DNA from: Coprinus comatus
Taxonomy: Eukaryota; Basidiomycota; Agaricomycetes; Agaricales; Agaricaceae
NCBI GenBank assembly: GCA_034638255.1
Contig: JAWPGT010000033.1
Span: forward strand, 124,001-188,000
Reading direction: 5' to 3'
DNA: 64,000 bases
Part shown: positions 61,471-64,000 of the stretch, one piece after another
Numbering within the stretch: position 1 is the first letter of the stretch
Layout: every line of letters begins with the position of its first letter
Position numbers and translations under genes: made by a program
The notes under the pieces: model-generated
What the model saw: only the letters and a program-made list of their open reading frames with translations
What the model was told of the DNA's origin: nothing
Database searches by the model: none

Positions 61471-62580
61471 TCCTACTACATGCACTATAGTGTTGTAGAA
61501 TTCTACTATACTTACTATACTGTAGTAGAATCATACTACTCATACTATAGGATTGAATAATTCTACTACACTCACTGTACTATAGTAGAATTCTACTACT
61601 CACACTGTACTGTAGTAGAATCCTACTACTCGCACTGTACTGTAGTAGAATTCTACTATACTCACTGTACTATTGTAGAATTCTACTACTTATACTATAG
61701 GATTGAATAATTCTACTACTCACACTATACTGTAGTAGAATCCTACTACTTGCACTGTACTATAGTAGAATTCTACAACTCTCACTGTACTGTAGTAGAA
61801 TCCTACTACTCACACTGTACTGTAGTAGAATCCTACTACTCGCACTGTACTGTAGTAGAATTCTACTATACTCACTGTACTATTGTAGAATTCTACTACT
61901 TATACTATAGGATTGAATAATTCTACTACTCACACTATACTGTAGTAGAATCCTACTACTTGCACTGTACTATAGTAGAATTCTACAACTCTCACTGTAC
62001 TGTAGTAGAATCCTACTACTTACACTGTACTGTAGTAGAATCCTACTACTCGCACTGTACTGTAGTAGAATCCTACTACTTACACTGTACTGTAGTAGAA
62101 TTCTACTACTCACACTATACTGTAGTAGAATTCTACTACCCATACTATACTGTAGTAGAATCCTACTACTCACACTATAGGATTGAAGAATTCTACAACT
62201 GTCACTATACTGTAGTAGAATTCTACTACCCACACTATACTGTTGTAGAATTCTACTACTCACACTATACTGTAGTAGAATCCTACTACTTACACTGTAC
62301 TGTAGTAGAATCCTACTACTTACACTGTACTGTAGTAGAATTCTACTACTCACACTATACTGTAGTAGAATCCTACTACTCGCACTATACTGTTGTAGAA
62401 TTCTACTACTCACACTATACTGTAGTAGAATCCTACTACTTACACTGTACTGTAGTAGAATCCTACTACTTACACTGTACTGTAGTAGAATTCTACTACT
62501 CACACTATACTGTAGTAGAATCCTACTACTCGCACTGTACTGTTGTAGAATTCTGCTACCTATACTCCAGTGTTGAAGAA
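61471..62580. repeat. 30-bp palindromic minisatellite, 37 units, with higher-order repeats
   Basis: Units follow the pattern T(T/C)CTACTAC-variable-TACTGTAGTAGAA in unbroken 30-bp register for 1.11 kb. At many joints the end of one unit and the start of the next form the 18-bp palindrome GTAGTAGAATTCTACTAC. A seven-unit block (210 bp, from 61621) is repeated at once from 61831, with six units identical. A five-unit block (150 bp, from 62251) is repeated from 62401 with one base change in its last unit. Because 30 is a multiple of three and the unit lacks stops in one frame on each strand, open frames of over 200 codons exist on both strands. These are products of the repeat, not genes. Confidence 0.95.
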
Positions 62581-62679
62581 TTCCCATAATGATAGATAGT
62601 TCTTAATACTAAAATTATGGTTGTTCAAATCCAAGGTCGCACTGCACACATGATATATATTTAACCCAATACCTATCTA

Positions 62680-64000
62680 CTACTTCTTGATAGGTATATC
62701 TATTCCCCAGGTTTCCTTGTACTGCTTCCTAATCCGCTCTACTGTACGAACTGCTATAAATTGTTCATGTTCATCACTATCCCTCTCTAGTAAACCAGTG
62801 AACAGATTCCTCCAATTGAAGCCCAACTTCTTCATGTTTTGGATAAAGAATAAAATATTTCGAGGGGTTAAGGGAATGGGTCCAAAACCTTCCTTGATAA
62901 GCGTTCCATCTATAATAGAAGAAACACTCCACTTTTTCCAAAGTAGAGCTCCTGCAATTGCAGTCTCAGGAGCGCATCCACAAGTAAGAAATCCCTGAAC
63001 CTGAATTTTCGTCTCCTTCTTTCCAACACCTGCCTTTGGATAGGGAACTCCATGAATTGCAACACCTGCAATAGTTTGATCACCATCTACATGAGATGTA
63101 CTCTTATCCTTCATAAAATGGTGAACGCAATGAACATTACAGATCATTGGTGAGCATCTCCACAGTAAGAGCGAAAGTGGTACAATAGGCCTCAGGCAAA
63201 TAGCTGAAGCTATCTCTAACACGCTTCTTGACTTCAGCAGGAATCGGTGGTTTCTTCCCCTTGGTAGTTAGCCAAGCATGGAGTATGGCGAGATCAGATT
63301 CTATACAATAGATTAGAGACATTCTAAAGCTAAGAGATATATGTGAACATACCATGGAATTCATCGAAATTTGGCTCAACAAATTCTTCATCCTTATTTA
63401 GCCTTCTTTTTTTCCGTCCTTTTCCTTTTTCTTTTCCTATATTATATATTAGAGTTAGATTGGAAATAAAAGAAAAACTAAACTTACCAGTGACATTTGC
63501 GTGAGATCTCTTTTCACCTGTTGATACTTCTGGAAGTTTTACCTTAGTAAACATTTATGAAATATATTTGGAAACTTACCAATTATATTCTCATTATCAC
63601 TCTCAACATCTACCCATTGAAGTGTAGCGCGTTTCTCCTTTCCCTTCTCCTTTCTTGTAGTTAAAGCTTTAATCAATGGAGTATCTGTATCATCATCTGA
63701 TAGATCTGAGATATGCGTGTCATCAGCTGATATATCCAAAATACGTTCAACATTGTTAGTTGTAGCTAAAAACAAATGTTAGCAAAGTTTCAGAGCATAA
63801 CACAGTAGTACTTACTACTTGTAGGAATAGTAAGATCAGAAGGAATGGAAGGAACAGATGACAGTTCTTTGTCCTCAGTCAATAAAGAGATGGGTAAAGA
63901 AGATCCAACGCTCATAGGAGCAGGAGCAGTACTTTGAATACTCTCTGTAATAGGCGTAGCTCCAGTACTTAGAGGGATGGAGGTTGTTTGAGTTTCGTTT
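62680..64000 (-). CDS. Unrecognised protein gene, 5' part outside the window
   Basis: Several minus-strand exons with plausible splice sites. Towards the window edge is a Ser/Thr/Pro-rich region; then DISADDTHISDLSDDDTDTP, a Lys/Arg-rich stretch (KEKGKGRKKRRLNKDEEFVE), SDLAILHAWLTTKGKKPPIP and SFSYLPEAY. The C-terminal part is HVDGDQTIAGVAIHGVPYPK, VQGFLTCGCAPETAIAGALL, FGPIPLTPRNILFFIQNMKK, ending WGIDIPIKK. The two last segments are in different frames at 63130-63180 and I could not find a convincing intron, so a frameshift is possible. The acidic-then-basic tail resembles a nuclear protein. No domain was recognised, and a transposon-related origin next to this repeat block cannot be excluded. 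Confidence 0.5.

Noticed and set aside
61471..62580. CRISPR-like repeat array
   Set aside because: Units are directly joined 30-mers without unique spacers, in a eukaryotic genome with no cas genes.
61960..62589. Open frames of 209 (plus) and 205 (minus) codons
   Set aside because: Both are generated by the 30-bp repeat, whose length is a multiple of three and which lacks stops in one frame per strand. Low-complexity product, no independent signals.
62600..62640. Possible tRNA B-box-like string (gttcaaatcc)
   Set aside because: No matching A box, acceptor stem or cloverleaf could be formed around it. No tRNA was found anywhere in the window.

Overview
This window reads as nuclear DNA of a filamentous basidiomycete, most likely an agaricomycete. 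The genes are densely packed on both strands and interrupted by many 47-70 nt GT-AG introns (54 nt recurs). The protein set is fungal housekeeping plus families typical of mushrooms: PsiD-type phosphatidylserine-decarboxylase-like proteins and DUF6533-type seven-helix membrane proteins. Nothing prokaryotic or viral was recognised. Exon models were built by hand from frame continuity, splice sites and protein family knowledge. Where exon sums divide by three I say so.

0.3-29.7 kb is a conserved gene-rich block: SF3B1/Prp10 splicing factor (-), a forkhead transcription factor (-), DNA ligase IV (-), a Nim1/Gin4-type kinase (+), LC8 dynein light chain (+), an Axl2-like cadherin-fold membrane protein (-), importin Kap123 (-), class 2 dihydroorotate dehydrogenase (+), a BTB protein (+) and a multi-pass glycosyltransferase-like protein (+). 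Several pairs are divergent and share short promoters.

29.9-33 kb is accessory. It holds a non-autonomous Helitron with a textbook 3' hairpin-CTAG end and two candidate 5' ends, followed by a PsiD-like decarboxylase. 33-50 kb returns to housekeeping: a WRAP53/TCAB1-like WD40 protein (10 exons, 416 aa), two candidate micro-genes, Bud6/Aip3, a Dcr2-like phosphoesterase, mitochondrial uL23, a leucine-rich-repeat protein, a Zap1-like zinc-finger factor, and a CTP:phosphocholine cytidylyltransferase homologue whose catalytic HxGH is SVGN.

50.4-58.4 kb carries three tandem paralogues of a seven-helix membrane protein. Each is split into about 15 exons, with micro-exons of 6, 16, 9 and 11 nt conserved in all three copies. 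Two copies are complete on paper (310 and 314 aa). 59-62.6 kb is a repeat block: a 1.3 kb terminal-inverted-repeat element, five tandem copies of an exactly 147-bp repeat, and a 1.1 kb strictly 30-bp palindromic minisatellite with higher-order duplications. The window ends inside an unrecognised minus-strand gene.

The most unusual items are the shared micro-exon architecture of the tandem paralogues, the nucleosome-length satellite next to the palindromic 30-bp array, the Helitron, and the cytidylyltransferase pseudoenzyme.
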